Positions 7,658 to 18,401 of a stretch of 64,000 nucleotides of DNA are shown here, one piece after another. A program made the position numbers and the translations under genes. Below the pieces are notes generated by a model that worked only from the letters and a program-made list of their open reading frames with translations, made no database searches and was not told the DNA's origin. Numbering within the stretch: position 1 is the first letter of the stretch; every line of letters starts with the position of its first letter. Origin of the DNA: an uncultured Muribaculaceae bacterium (GTDB taxonomy: Bacteria; Bacteroidota; Bacteroidia; Bacteroidales; Muribaculaceae); assembly GCA_947628305.1 (NCBI GenBank), contig CANQZG010000005.1:124001-188000 (forward strand). Direction: 5' to 3'.

Positions 7658-10600
7658 TTAAGATTCAATCTGAACCCACATTGCGGTGACAACGCCGTCC
7701 GACCCGATGGCATAGACCTGACGTTTCGTCGGTCGGCAATTCCCGTTGATGTCGCACAGGCCGGGTATGACTCCCACATCATAATAGGTGACACCTTTTA
7801 GATATTGTCCTGCGAGCATCCTGTCAAGCGGGGATGACACACTGTCAAGAAACTTGCCGTTGAAGTCCTTGTATCTCGCGCTTCCACCCGACCCTACGAA
7901 TATATCCTCACTGAATGAGATATATTGATATATGGTCTTAGTGGCGGTCAGGTTCACAGGCTTGCGTATATCAGGGTGTGACTCCTCGACCACTCCGATT
8001 GCACGCAGGGTGTATTTGTCGGCGGAACGGGTGATTTCACCGGTGTCCCCGAGAGTCCATAACAACTCACCCGTGCGCGAATAATACTGTATGGCCGAAT
8101 TGGTCGCGTCATCGTTGGCAAACCGTAGCCTCGGAACGGCCACCTTTCCGGCGTTACCCGGCCAGAACACGATGTACTCGCCCTGTCCCTGGGAGTTGAT
8201 GGCCGACATGAGGTCGCCCGTGGACGAGTCGTAGAACCGCCCGAACTGCGCGATAACCCCATTTACATCAAGCACCGACGCCGAAATCTTACCGTCGGCG
8301 GTGACAGCCATGGTACGTTGACCTATGTTGTTCTCCACCACGAAATTATCGGCGGTGACAACGATTTTACGGTTCTTTATATCGATGCCCGTGTCCTTTA
8401 GGTCGCTGTCATTGGGACGCCAGTCAGGCGCGGTGTTGTATCCCTCCTCAAGCATAAGGCCCTTGAACTCGAGCACACCCGGCTCGTCATCGTCGACACC
8501 GTATATGTTAAGGCGCACCTGATAATTGTCGGCGGTCGGCGTGTCCACGCGGAAATGCCACACTTTCCGCGTCCACTCCTCGTCCGAGCCGATAAGGTCA
8601 TCATCGCCGAGCGGTATCTCGTGGTTGGATGTCGCGTTGTTCCACCGCAGCACCAGCACGCGGGCCTGTTGCAGGAACTCCTCGCTGCTCGCCCACATCG
8701 AGAGCGTGTACCACTTGCCGTGCTCCAGTTTGAAAAGCGGCGAGTAATAGCTGTATTCGTCCGGCGTGGGGTTCTCCCAGCGGAAAACACCGTTGTTGAC
8801 CGTCAGGCCGTCCGTGTTGCCCCACCAGCCTTTGCCGGATGCAGTTCCGGGCAGCATGTTGACGGCGTTACAGTTCCCGTCGGCGATGACAGGGATTGAC
8901 ACACGGGCCAGCTCATTCCCCGAGGTGTCGTATAGTACCCATTCAACCCCGCTGACGGCCTGTGTCACGCCCCATTGACCCTCGTTCATCGCTATCTGCA
9001 CCAACCCGGAATCTATGCCTGTGCGCCTCATCTTCAACACGCCGTCGCTCCATTTCTGCGGGACACCCGCGCCCTCCGTCCTGTAAACCGTAGCCGACAC
9101 CTCGGCGGGGGACATCTCGCCCGATGCCTCCCGCCTTATCGCCGACACCGAGGGGACAATGCTGTATAACACCGCGTCAGTCCCGGCAAGTTCGCTCTCG
9201 GCGGGCGACCATGCCGACGGCTGCGTGCCGCGCGTGAGCATCACGCGCGAGAAACGCACGGTGTTGGCCCCGGTCTGCCCTGCGACCCCGGCGTAGATTA
9301 ACAACGAGGTGGACTCGCCCACGGTGTGGTTCTCGGTAATCCTTAGCGTGACATACGGCTTGGCCTTACTTATTGTCGCAACCGTCGATATGTCATGGTT
9401 GTTGCCCGCCGTGAAGTCAAAGAGCCTCGCGGTGAACTCCACGGGCGCACCGGCGACGACCTCGATGCCCTCGACATTGACCGTGTACTCCTCGCCCGTC
9501 TTGAACGTCGTTACACCCTCGAAGTCGCGGTACCTCGCGAAGCGGTAGTTTGTCCCGCCTGTCGTCTCCCGGGGGTCTTTTGTCCCGAGCAACAGGTTGG
9601 ACGCGTAACCCTTGCCCTCGAGCGCGACAGTCCATGAGAACTGGCGCGTGAACGACTTGTCGTCGACCGTGATTGGGATGTCAACGACCCCCGACCGCTC
9701 CGTGAGCGTGGGCCATACGGTGATTTCAAGGCGGTTGGTCGTCTCTCCGTTGTCGATGCCGTTGAAATTCATGCCCGGCGGGCCGGTGATAATACCTATG
9801 TTGGAGGGCACACGTGTCGCTCCCTTGTAGGCGATGATGTCGCACGCCACAATCTGTTTCAACGGTTTTTCGGTGTCCCCTTGGAAAATGTGGCTCTCGT
9901 TGGACAGGAGAACCGTGTAGGCATCCGTCCCCGCGTCTCCTTTGTCGCCCTTGTCGCCTTTCACGCCGAGCATATCGACCGACGAGGGAGTCCACGCGGG
10001 CGCGGGGTTCTCGCCCTCCTCGACCTTGACATCCCATACCTTCCACACGCCCTGTAGATAGAAATTGGCGCGCAGAGCCGCCCACCCCGTGGGTTTGTCC
10101 CACGTGAACGTGTACCCCTTGCTGCCGTCCACCGCCATATCGTCACCCGACACGACGGTGTGGTCCCGGATGCTGTGCGACCCCTCGGAGTAGACACCTG
10201 CGAGGAACAGCACGCACTTGTCCGAGGCAACGGTGGGCGTGTGTAACCCGCTGAACACCGCGGCGTCGGTCTTGGCCGACACGGTGTATCTCTTTCCCTG
10301 TTCAAGGTAGGCGTATGTGTCCCAGAAATATTTATAGCGGTCTATCGCGGCGATGACATCCCCGCCTATCACGAACGGCCCCTGCGACTTACGCAACAGG
10401 TTCTCCGTGTAGTCGCTCCCCCTCTGTCCCACCATCTCCGACGCGGCCGGAATCCATGCCGTCTGCGGTGTCTCGCCCTCGGTGAGCACCGCCCACTCTA
10501 CGGCCGTGTCGGTGTCATAGTCGCCGTCCGAGGGGCCGCGGTACAGGCTCAACGGGTCGGACTCATGTCCCGTCGCGGGCGTGGGGCAGACGACCGTCAT

Positions 10601-13201
10601 GGAAATGACCTCGCCGCCGGGCGCAGGTACGAACACACCGAGAGGACGATGGCCGTTGTCCCAGTAGACCGCGATTTGGCTGTCCTTTGCGCCGAGGCTA
10701 CACTTCATCGTCAGGGTGTAGGTCTTTCCCGGCACAGGGCGGGCGGCATAGTCGTAAAGTCCGAACCGATAGGAGGTGTTGCCGCCCATGCGCACGTTCG
10801 ACTTTAACAGCAAATTCGGCGTGTAACCCGCGCCGTCAGACCCGCTGCTGACCTTGGCGATGGTGATTTCGTCATACGCCCCGTCGGCCGATGTGCAGCG
10901 GAACACCGCCTGTCGCGCCCCGGCGGGGAAATACGCCGTGTTGTCAGGGTGGATTGTCACCTCCGCCTTGCCGTCGCCGAACACCGTGAAACCCGTCTGT
11001 CCCTCGGCGCGGTAACTCCACGTATAACCCGCCGTCCCCTGTAGTTCCGCCTTGAGCGTGATTTCCTGCGGCGACACGAGCGTTTTGAAACCGTCCCTGT
11101 AGGTGAATATCTGCCCGCCCGTCACATGCACGACCTTGGCCGGCGCGCCGGTGTCGCCGCGTACCTCCGACGGCGCGGGTGTCCACTGCGCGTTGGTCGT
11201 CCCGCCCTCCGCCAGCCTGTACCCGGCGACGTACAGTTCCGAGCCGTTCGACGCCGTCAACTCCACACGCGGTATAAGCGAGGGGACGGAACTCGGGTCA
11301 AGACGAGTCGTCACCGACACACGGTGCCATTCGCCGTCCGACACCAGTTCCGTCAGGTCAAGGCGGTCGGGCGCGCAATATACCTCGCGCCCGTTAGCGA
11401 GGTATATTAAGGCGCGGGTCTCGCCCACGAGGTTGGCGCGCACCCAGCATGAGAAAGTGTAGGGCCTCGACAGGTCAAGCGTCAGCTGCCACGGGAAGAT
11501 GCCGCTCCACGCCTCCGTCCGGCGGAACACCTTGAGACCGTCCAGCAGTTCCCCCGTGTCAGTCCATTTGTCAAGGTTAACCCACTCCACACCGTCGCCC
11601 GGAGCGGTGAACCCCCGCGTCCCCGTCAACAGATTGTCGGGATAGGTCGCCGATGCGCCGGTGTCGCCTTTCGGACCTTTGAGGGTCGCAGCATCACGCA
11701 GCACCACCGAGCGCGATGCCGTCACCGTCGTCCCCTTGTCGGGGTCGGTCGCCGTGGCCGTCACCGTGAAAAGGGTCGTCGCCCCCTTGCCGAGGTCTCC
11801 GTGGACGAGTGTCAGACACCCGTCCGCATCGACAACACCCGTCCATGCAGCATCGGCCGTGGCGTTCCCGCTGTCACGTGTCACGCTCCATGTCACGGGT
11901 GACAGCTCCTGAAAACCTTTCATGGCCGTGAACCTCAACACCGCGCTCTCACCCTCGGCGAGCGACGACACGCCCCGGTCATCGACCTCAACAGTCACGG
12001 GAAGCATCTCGAAATATTTTATCGAGCCTCCCGACAGATAAATATTTGACAGATAGGCCGAATATCCGGCCATCTGTATGCCGAACACGGCGAGGTTGGA
12101 TAGGTCTCCGAACTGTGCCGCGATGTTGGCATCGGTGATTTCCCAGTCGTTGACACCCGACAGGAAACGCTCGTAGGTACGCGTGGAGTAGCGTGACGTG
12201 CGTCTCGACGGGTTGGTGAAACTGCCGTAGCCGGCGAAACTCATCCCTTCCATGGGATGGTGCTGCATGTTCCATCGGGCACTCACCGGGCGCAACGCGT
12301 AATCAAACTCGTTGTTCACACCACCGTTGACACTCCTGACCGCCGTCACCCTGAAATATACCGTCTTGAACCCCGCGAACGTGAAATTGCCCCGCGAGTC
12401 GTCACTGTCGGCGGTCGCGTTCGTTGATTCATCGAGCGCGTCATGGAATATGCCCTGACAGATGTCACCCTCGTCCACCGCGCCCACCTCACCCGGTTCA
12501 AGGTGCAGTCTCACAGTCCCCGTCGCCGAGCCGTCAGCCGACACCGTTACACTTTCCACGACACCGCCGCCCGATGCACGCCAGGCGTTACCCGCCGTCA
12601 CCTCCACACGGTTGTACCTCAACTCCGGCACCTCGAGGAAACGACGCAACGACAGGCTTTCAAGCTCACCGTTGCCCGCGTCGTCAATCCGCCCGCCGTG
12701 ACCCGTCGCGCCCCCGGCGAACGACGGCCCGAACTGCGTCCCTTTCTCGGCTGTGAAATCACCGCCCACGGCGAGGTCATGACCCGTGCGGTCATCCTTT
12801 GTCTTTGACAGGAATCGGTCATTGACAGGAGAATCAGTGTCAAGGTCATGGGCGACATCGGCCCTGTCGGCCTTGTCGGCTTTCCCCGCGTGGGTCGCCT
12901 CGTCGGCATTGACGGCATGCCGTGCCTCGTCCGCACTGTCGGCATACCCCGCCTTAGCCTTATCCGCCTTAGGCTCGCCGTCAGCGTCCACACCCGCCAA
13001 CGTGACATAACCCTCGTCAGTCACTCCGATACGGTCAAGTGAACCGAGATTGGTGTGCGTATGTCCCGTGACCTCCGACTGGCCCGCACCGCCACCCATG
13101 GTGACACCACCGCCTGTTACCGCGACCGTCCCGCGCAGCTTCCTTGACCTCGGTTGCGCCGGTCTTGTCCCGTCACCCGATATAAAAGTTTTCTTTCCCA
13201 T
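7658..13201 (-). CDS. Very large tail fibre/host-recognition protein
   Basis: 1847 residues from the ATG at 13201 (MGKKTFISGDG); the longer frame upstream lies in repeat sequence. Order seen: Gly-rich N-terminal section; an Ala/Asp/Lys shaft of short repeats (ADKAKAGYADSADEAR) at about 85-140; an Ig-like segment; then about five jelly-roll, carbohydrate-binding-like modules that each start with an NLL motif (about 515, 795, 930, 1195, 1445) and close with a W-x-P-A-x-S/D sequence; collagen-like GDTGA and GDKGDKGDAG linkers; and a C-terminal section with QFGRFYDSSTG. It is probably the receptor-binding fibre. The repeated lectin-like modules suggest capsule or glycan binding (inference). Confidence 0.85.
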   Translation of the reverse strand: MGKKTFISGDGTRPAQPRSRKLRGTVAVTGGGVTMGGGAGQSEVTGHTHTNLGSLDRIGVTDEGYVTLAGVDADGEPKADKAKAGYADSADEARHAVNADEATHAGKADKADRADVAHDLDTDSPVNDRFLSKTKDDRTGHDLAVGGDFTAEKGTQFGPSFAGGATGHGGRIDDAGNGELESLSLRRFLEVPELRYNRVEVTAGNAWRASGGGVVESVTVSADGSATGTVRLHLEPGEVGAVDEGDICQGIFHDALDESTNATADSDDSRGNFTFAGFKTVYFRVTAVRSVNGGVNNEFDYALRPVSARWNMQHHPMEGMSFAGYGSFTNPSRRTSRYSTRTYERFLSGVNDWEITDANIAAQFGDLSNLAVFGIQMAGYSAYLSNIYLSGGSIKYFEMLPVTVEVDDRGVSSLAEGESAVLRFTAMKGFQELSPVTWSVTRDSGNATADAAWTGVVDADGCLTLVHGDLGKGATTLFTVTATATDPDKGTTVTASRSVVLRDAATLKGPKGDTGASATYPDNLLTGTRGFTAPGDGVEWVNLDKWTDTGELLDGLKVFRRTEAWSGIFPWQLTLDLSRPYTFSCWVRANLVGETRALIYLANGREVYCAPDRLDLTELVSDGEWHRVSVTTRLDPSSVPSLIPRVELTASNGSELYVAGYRLAEGGTTNAQWTPAPSEVRGDTGAPAKVVHVTGGQIFTYRDGFKTLVSPQEITLKAELQGTAGYTWSYRAEGQTGFTVFGDGKAEVTIHPDNTAYFPAGARQAVFRCTSADGAYDEITIAKVSSGSDGAGYTPNLLLKSNVRMGGNTSYRFGLYDYAARPVPGKTYTLTMKCSLGAKDSQIAVYWDNGHRPLGVFVPAPGGEVISMTVVCPTPATGHESDPLSLYRGPSDGDYDTDTAVEWAVLTEGETPQTAWIPAASEMVGQRGSDYTENLLRKSQGPFVIGGDVIAAIDRYKYFWDTYAYLEQGKRYTVSAKTDAAVFSGLHTPTVASDKCVLFLAGVYSEGSHSIRDHTVVSGDDMAVDGSKGYTFTWDKPTGWAALRANFYLQGVWKVWDVKVEEGENPAPAWTPSSVDMLGVKGDKGDKGDAGTDAYTVLLSNESHIFQGDTEKPLKQIVACDIIAYKGATRVPSNIGIITGPPGMNFNGIDNGETTNRLEITVWPTLTERSGVVDIPITVDDKSFTRQFSWTVALEGKGYASNLLLGTKDPRETTGGTNYRFARYRDFEGVTTFKTGEEYTVNVEGIEVVAGAPVEFTARLFDFTAGNNHDISTVATISKAKPYVTLRITENHTVGESTSLLIYAGVAGQTGANTVRFSRVMLTRGTQPSAWSPAESELAGTDAVLYSIVPSVSAIRREASGEMSPAEVSATVYRTEGAGVPQKWSDGVLKMRRTGIDSGLVQIAMNEGQWGVTQAVSGVEWVLYDTSGNELARVSIPVIADGNCNAVNMLPGTASGKGWWGNTDGLTVNNGVFRWENPTPDEYSYYSPLFKLEHGKWYTLSMWASSEEFLQQARVLVLRWNNATSNHEIPLGDDDLIGSDEEWTRKVWHFRVDTPTADNYQVRLNIYGVDDDEPGVLEFKGLMLEEGYNTAPDWRPNDSDLKDTGIDIKNRKIVVTADNFVVENNIGQRTMAVTADGKISASVLDVNGVIAQFGRFYDSSTGDLMSAINSQGQGEYIVFWPGNAGKVAVPRLRFANDDATNSAIQYYSRTGELLWTLGDTGEITRSADKYTLRAIGVVEESHPDIRKPVNLTATKTIYQYISFSEDIFVGSGGSARYKDFNGKFLDSVSSPLDRMLAGQYLKGVTYYDVGVIPGLCDINGNCRPTKRQVYAIGSDGVVTAMWVQIES

Positions 13202-13213
13202 TATATTATTGTT

Positions 13214-13243
13214 AATTCCTAACTTCTCATTCCTAATTCCCTC
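13214..13243. repeat. GGAATTA-type junction repeat
   Basis: Minus-strand repeats of GGAATTAG/GGAATGAG/GTTAGGAATTA between the tail-tip and fibre genes. The TAG stop of the tail-tip gene (13233-13235) is part of the first repeat unit. Confidence 0.8.
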
Positions 13244-15434
13244 GGTACTCATCCTCCCTCACCTCGACAAGCGTCACATCCGACGTGTCCATTATAAGGT
13301 TCTGCGACTCTCCTTTCACCATGAAACGCGCCCCCTGCGGCTGGTTGGCATCGGTATAGGTCTTCATGCCCCCGCAATCGATACGCGCCTCGCCCTCGAG
13401 AACCGTCATCCGTCCGGCATACTGTGAGCACAGCGTCCCAATCAACAGCCGCTCCGGGTGGTCTGTCACGCCACCGCGAGTCAGTCTCGTAATCGCCGCG
13501 CCAGATGTGTCGAGATAATGTCCCCGCGCCGTAGGCATCGACTGTCGGCACGTACCGCATATCGTCTTTATCCCTATCTCGTCGGCGGCATCCCGGTTGA
13601 GAGTCCCGCGGTACACAACATCATCGGTCTCCACTTCAAGTCCCGATGCCTTCACCAACTTGACTTTCAAATCCTTGTAGGCGACCCACCTTAAGAAAAA
13701 ATATAGGTCAAGTCGCACGGCGCGTTTGTCATCATCGTATTGGTATACGCCTGAACCGACAGTCAAACGGAGACGTCCGGCCATCGGAGGCAAGTCTATA
13801 TATTCACCTTCGCCGAGACGCGTCATCCTTGTGGGAAGTTCCTTGTTATACTCGCATATCGTCTGACGGTTCTTCGCCCAACCGCCGAACCCCGTCTTGT
13901 GCTTACGGTCATTGGTGTCATAATACGACAGCCACGCATCACCCCATTTAGCTTCACCGGGTTTCCATCCGTCGGGGATGTGTATCTTATCCATGGGCGA
14001 GTTGACAACATTACCGTTTTCGTAATGCCATGCCACCGCGTCGTTCTCGTCAAGCAACTCTATTTTAACCGGGACATACCCGTAGTTAGCCCAGTATTCC
14101 TGCTTTTTCCAATGGCCTTCCTCATTTTCAGTCGCGGCAGCCTCAAACGGGTTATAGCGCACGTCAAACAATGTCTCCATCTCTATTTTTAGTTTCAGGG
14201 CGTCAAAGTCATTGCCCGTGGATGACACGTTGAGTTCATCAAGTTCGGTCTCACGTGAACGAAAAAGCATCTGCGATTCAGCAGGGGATGCCCCACCGTT
14301 CCTGTATGGGTTATAAGTACCCACGTTACCAAATCCCATAAGCGTATATACACCGAATAGCGGGGTGGTGTAGGGATGACCGTTCTCGTCAGGCACGCGG
14401 CAATGATACAGCACCCCCGCGCAGTCGCTGCCCGAATAGTCGCTCTTTATACGCATGATGTGGCAAGCCGTATCGTCAATCTTTATGGGAAGCCGCCCCG
14501 CGTCACCGTCGGTCGCCTCCGACGCCGTCCCGTGCGACAGCCTGAACCCCGGCAACTCATAATGGTTGTCAAGGAAATACTGGTACTCCGTCGCACCCCG
14601 CAACACATCGTCCGCGTCAATCTCCGTGTCGATGAGCGTACCGTCGGCGTAGGGACTGAAAGTCACCTCGACCGAGTTTGCCACCTTATCAACGCCCAGC
14701 GTCTGACTGTCACCGCTCCAGTACATCTCCTCGGGCACTCCCTTAGTGACAAGTCCGTTAAGGTCATACACCCACAGTCGCCCCGCCAGCTGACGCATAC
14801 GCCACCCCAACGGCTGCAACAATCCCTCGATGACCTCGCGCATGTCGCTGCGCTCGCCCTCCTCATCGATGAAGTTGCCCGAACGTATCGAGATGTCGCC
14901 GAGACCCACAGGCGACGACCCCGCCTCGTCCATCAGCGACACGAGCGACCCATCCACCGTCAGGCAGTCAAGACCCGCACGCTCCATCGCGTCATCCAGT
15001 ATCTCCCTGACAGTCCTGCGACCTGTCAGACGGTATTTCAACCGTTCAAGAATCCCGAAATCGGTGAACGTCAGCGTCACCGTGTAACCCCGCGCACTCT
15101 CGTAAGGTTCTTCATAGAACTCCGGGTCGAGCGACCCCGCCCAGTACAGCGTGTCCTCGCGGTAGACCCTCACGCCGATGTCGCCCGGCTTGACCGTGTA
15201 CAGGTCGGCATACGTCCTGTCTCCCGGCGATATGACCCTCAACGTCAGCGACGACCCCTGCAACGGCTTTTCCTTGTCGGTCACGTCCCAGTCAATCACC
15301 ACCGCCTCGTCAGCGTCAAAGTCAAGGTCACCGACCTCGCCGAACGCCATGGCCGACTCCTGCACAATCTCCACACGCCACACCACCCCGGCACGGCTAA
15401 GGAACTCACCCCTGTATCTCGTATATCTCGCCAT
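13233..15434 (-). CDS. Tail tip/hub protein
   Basis: 733 residues, between tape measure and fibre, the position of the tail-associated hub or tip protein of siphoviruses. The N-terminal part (YRGEFLSRAGVVWRVEI, then DWDVTDKEKPLQGSSLTLRV and TLTFTDFGILERLKYRL) has the beta-rich form of hub domains, and IEGLLQPLGWRMRQLAGRLW is typical of Bacteroides phage tail proteins. I see no peptidase motif. Its start lies in a GGAATTA repeat (GGAATTATG), and its stop in the next one. Confidence 0.75.
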   Translation of the reverse strand: MARYTRYRGEFLSRAGVVWRVEIVQESAMAFGEVGDLDFDADEAVVIDWDVTDKEKPLQGSSLTLRVISPGDRTYADLYTVKPGDIGVRVYREDTLYWAGSLDPEFYEEPYESARGYTVTLTFTDFGILERLKYRLTGRRTVREILDDAMERAGLDCLTVDGSLVSLMDEAGSSPVGLGDISIRSGNFIDEEGERSDMREVIEGLLQPLGWRMRQLAGRLWVYDLNGLVTKGVPEEMYWSGDSQTLGVDKVANSVEVTFSPYADGTLIDTEIDADDVLRGATEYQYFLDNHYELPGFRLSHGTASEATDGDAGRLPIKIDDTACHIMRIKSDYSGSDCAGVLYHCRVPDENGHPYTTPLFGVYTLMGFGNVGTYNPYRNGGASPAESQMLFRSRETELDELNVSSTGNDFDALKLKIEMETLFDVRYNPFEAAATENEEGHWKKQEYWANYGYVPVKIELLDENDAVAWHYENGNVVNSPMDKIHIPDGWKPGEAKWGDAWLSYYDTNDRKHKTGFGGWAKNRQTICEYNKELPTRMTRLGEGEYIDLPPMAGRLRLTVGSGVYQYDDDKRAVRLDLYFFLRWVAYKDLKVKLVKASGLEVETDDVVYRGTLNRDAADEIGIKTICGTCRQSMPTARGHYLDTSGAAITRLTRGGVTDHPERLLIGTLCSQYAGRMTVLEGEARIDCGGMKTYTDANQPQGARFMVKGESQNLIMDTSDVTLVEVREDEYRGN

Positions 15435-15468
15435 AATTCCTAATTCCTAATTCCTAACTCCTCATTGT
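15434..15468. repeat. GGAATTA-type junction repeat
   Basis: On the minus strand this reads as three GGAATTA units preceded by GTTAGGAATT-like and GAGTTAG units, ending directly at the ATG of the tail-tip gene, so the last unit occupies the ribosome-binding position. Confidence 0.8.
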
Positions 15469-15469
15469 T

Positions 15470-18388
15470 TCAACTCCTCATTGAAAGCCTCTCGACCTTG
15501 CGTAGCACACCGCGCAACACCCGTCCGTCAATCTCAAACTCCACCTTGCCCGCGCCAATACCCCCGACAGGCTGCAACAGACTACGTAGCTTATCAAGCG
15601 GCGCGACCACCTCGGGATTGTTCACCGCCCCGGCATACTCGCCCATGAGACCCAGCGTCGGCCCTGAAATCACGCCGCCCTCGGCAAACTTCGGCATCGA
15701 CGCGAATGTCGCTATCACTGACGCGGCCGCCGCACCGACCATGAGCCATCCCAACGGCCCGCTTCCCGCCGCGCCCGCCACGGCCTGTGCCGTCGCGTAG
15801 GCTTTCAACGCCGGTATCATCGCGCATATCATGTTCGTCAGTTCATGCAGCGCGGTCAACGCCTGTGACGCCCATGTCAGAATTTCACCCGTGCTGCCCG
15901 ACAACGCCCCGCCGAGCGATGACAGCGAATCGCTAATCAAGCCGACCGCCGTCTCCACCTTCTCGGCCGCCGAAGCCTCCTTGTACAGCTTCTCCCATTG
16001 CTCGCGCAACCTTTTCAGACGCTCTTTGAGACCCTCGTCGTCAGTGTTGTTTATCCTTTCGTCAAGTTCCTCGATTTTCGACTTGATGCCGTCAAGGCCC
16101 ATCTCCTTGACCTTGATTATATATTTGTCAGTCCCCTTGAGACCCGTCAGCTTATTCAGCTCCTCCTCCATTGACGGCAGTTCCGACGCCAGCGTCAGGT
16201 TAACGAGAGCCTTTTCATACTTCATCAGTTTCCGCGCCCAAGCCTCGACCCCCTCCGGGTCGGTCGCCGACTCCAACCCCGCGCGCAACCGCTGTATCGC
16301 CCCGTTGAACCCCTCGATGCTCTTTATGTCGCCAACCGCCGCGATGTCATCCAGCTTGGGTGACTCCTTTCCCGCGTTGACAATCGCCTCACGCTTCTTC
16401 TCCCACAACGCGATTGTCCTGTTCAACCCCGCAGCCTCCGACTCCGTCACATCATCCAGGCGGTCTCCAAGACCCGCAATCTGTGATTTGATATAGCCCA
16501 GCGTCATCCTCACCTTGTCGGTCGACACCACCACGTCATCCACGCCCGCGTCAAGCGTGACCGCGCCGCCCTTGAACGCCTCTATCTTTTCAGGCTTCAT
16601 GGTTGTGGCATGACGCGACCCGGTAGGTTTGTCAGGAGTCTCCGGCTTGCCTTCCGTTTTGAACTTGATACCTTTCTTGTCCTCTGTCGCGGCTTGCGCC
16701 TCCTTTTCCAAAGCCGCTATTTTTCGTATGTTGGCGTCATACTTATCCTGCGCCTCGTCTTTGTCGCTTTTTTTGGCTTTCCTTCGGTATCCTTTTTCAA
16801 TCCCATTTTCGTCTATTCCGGTAGATACCCAAACATACCCTCTTTCAATATCTTCCTTACTATCCCCTCCTTTCGTGCTGTACTTCCGCTTATTGCCGTT
16901 CTCATCATGGGTTAAATCATAGTTCTCATCCTGTATAGCCGCTATCTCACTTGCTATGCGCTGCAACCGCGCCTGAATCACAAGCTGCTTGCAATAGGCC
17001 TCCGAGTTTTCCGTCAACGTCTTGTACCAGTCCGCCACCGACGACTGATAACCCATCGTCTCCCCATAGATGCCGTTCATTTCCGAGACAAGTTTCCGCT
17101 CCTCCTCCTTTGTCCCGTTAAACGTTCTCAAGACAGCGATATGCTCATGAAGTGCCATTTTACCGTTCTCAATGGCACTTTGCTCCTCCTCGCGTGCCTT
17201 TTTCACCGCCTCCGCCGTCCGCGCCTCCAGCTTCTGCGCCTCCGTCAGGCGGTCGGTCGAGTCCGCCGCGTCATCGGCACTCATTGCGAATGCGGCTATT
17301 ATACTCGTCAGCGCGACAATCGCGATGCCAATCCCCGTCGAGACCAGCATCCCTTTCCATGCCATGGCGAACAGCCTCAACCCTTTCGTGCCTCCTGCTA
17401 CGGCGGTCGCCAGCTGCGACACAAAGAGCCTCGCCGTCCCCAACGCTTTTGCCAGCCCCCCGGTTGACGATGTCACAACCGCAGTCGATACCCAAAATGC
17501 CTTTAACGCACCACCCAATTGCCCAACTTTTGAAAATAAAAGGCCTACCCCCTGCACTAACTTCAGCACTCCACCGGCGGCCAATGTCGCGCTCGCCCCG
17601 ACCGACAACATCGGCTCTGCCATCTGAACCAACGCCCCCGCCTGTTCCTTTATGTCGCCGAGCCAGTTTGCCGTTTGTTTGGACTTTCCCGCGTCGGTCT
17701 GCGCTAACGCCGCGTTCATCTCGCCCACATTCTGCGTGATAATCTCGGCAAGCATCGCCGCCCGCTCGCTCTCCGTGCCATACTTCATCACCTCCTCCTG
17801 CGCCGCGTCAAACGTGATGCCGACCCTGCGCAACGCCGATGTCTGCCCCTGCATCGCCTTGCCCATCAGGTTGCCGACGTTCACCGCGTCCTGCCCCGTG
17901 GCATTCAATCCTTTCTGCTGTGCCACGAGGTTGTTCATCGCCGGTATCAGCACATCGAGCGATGACTTCTCCTTGAGGAACGTCGCCATCTGCTGCGCAC
18001 CCTGCAACTGCACCTCATCGCCGATAACGCCAAGCTGCTGCTGCGCCGAACACAGCGACTTCACCGATGCAATCTGTTCATCGGTCGCCCCCATGCGCTG
18101 GCGCATAACCGTCTCAAGTTTCGTCTCGGCCTCACGTTGCACCGCATACGCCCCGGTCAGGTCTTTGACCGCCGATTGCAAAGACCGCAGCGTGTCACTC
18201 ACCGAGTCAATGACCGTACATGTAGCCGCGAGATTTATAATCGGCTTCTTCAATTCCTCAGCGACTTTCATTGTCGAAGCCATTGCCTTTTCAAGTTCTT
18301 TAGCCGACATGGAAAGTTCTCCCAATTGTTCCTTGCCCTCGACTATGGTCTTGAATTTTAACGTTACATCACTCTGCTTTGACGACAT
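15470..18388 (-). CDS. Tail tape measure protein
   Basis: 972 residues; sets tail length and is ejected through the tail. The N-terminal 250 residues have the TP901-type tape-measure signature (QQLGVIGDEVQLQGAQQMAT, NVGNLMGKAMQGQTSALRRV, MLAEIITQNVGEMNAAL). Hydrophobic helices follow at about 255-370 (LVSTGIGIAIVALTSIIAAF), then long coiled coil (EEELNKLTGL, KEMGLDGIKSKIEELDERI) and a second hydrophobic Ala/Gly-rich region before the C-terminus. Scaling at roughly 0.15 nm per residue gives a tail of about 140-150 nm (inference). The upstream neighbours are the plus-strand morons. Confidence 0.93.
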   Translation of the reverse strand: MSSKQSDVTLKFKTIVEGKEQLGELSMSAKELEKAMASTMKVAEELKKPIINLAATCTVIDSVSDTLRSLQSAVKDLTGAYAVQREAETKLETVMRQRMGATDEQIASVKSLCSAQQQLGVIGDEVQLQGAQQMATFLKEKSSLDVLIPAMNNLVAQQKGLNATGQDAVNVGNLMGKAMQGQTSALRRVGITFDAAQEEVMKYGTESERAAMLAEIITQNVGEMNAALAQTDAGKSKQTANWLGDIKEQAGALVQMAEPMLSVGASATLAAGGVLKLVQGVGLLFSKVGQLGGALKAFWVSTAVVTSSTGGLAKALGTARLFVSQLATAVAGGTKGLRLFAMAWKGMLVSTGIGIAIVALTSIIAAFAMSADDAADSTDRLTEAQKLEARTAEAVKKAREEEQSAIENGKMALHEHIAVLRTFNGTKEEERKLVSEMNGIYGETMGYQSSVADWYKTLTENSEAYCKQLVIQARLQRIASEIAAIQDENYDLTHDENGNKRKYSTKGGDSKEDIERGYVWVSTGIDENGIEKGYRRKAKKSDKDEAQDKYDANIRKIAALEKEAQAATEDKKGIKFKTEGKPETPDKPTGSRHATTMKPEKIEAFKGGAVTLDAGVDDVVVSTDKVRMTLGYIKSQIAGLGDRLDDVTESEAAGLNRTIALWEKKREAIVNAGKESPKLDDIAAVGDIKSIEGFNGAIQRLRAGLESATDPEGVEAWARKLMKYEKALVNLTLASELPSMEEELNKLTGLKGTDKYIIKVKEMGLDGIKSKIEELDERINNTDDEGLKERLKRLREQWEKLYKEASAAEKVETAVGLISDSLSSLGGALSGSTGEILTWASQALTALHELTNMICAMIPALKAYATAQAVAGAAGSGPLGWLMVGAAAASVIATFASMPKFAEGGVISGPTLGLMGEYAGAVNNPEVVAPLDKLRSLLQPVGGIGAGKVEFEIDGRVLRGVLRKVERLSMRS

Positions 18389-18401
18389 TTTTACGTTTTT
18401 G

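Noticed and set aside
7658-13201. Diversity-generating retroelement acting on the tail fibre
   Set aside because: No reverse transcriptase gene and no template/variable repeat pair could be found in the window.
14376-15443. 355-codon plus-strand ORF opposite the tail-tip gene
   Set aside because: It is the mirror of a GC-rich coding frame, Arg/His/Pro-rich without domain pattern, and has no promoter. The minus-strand protein is coherent.
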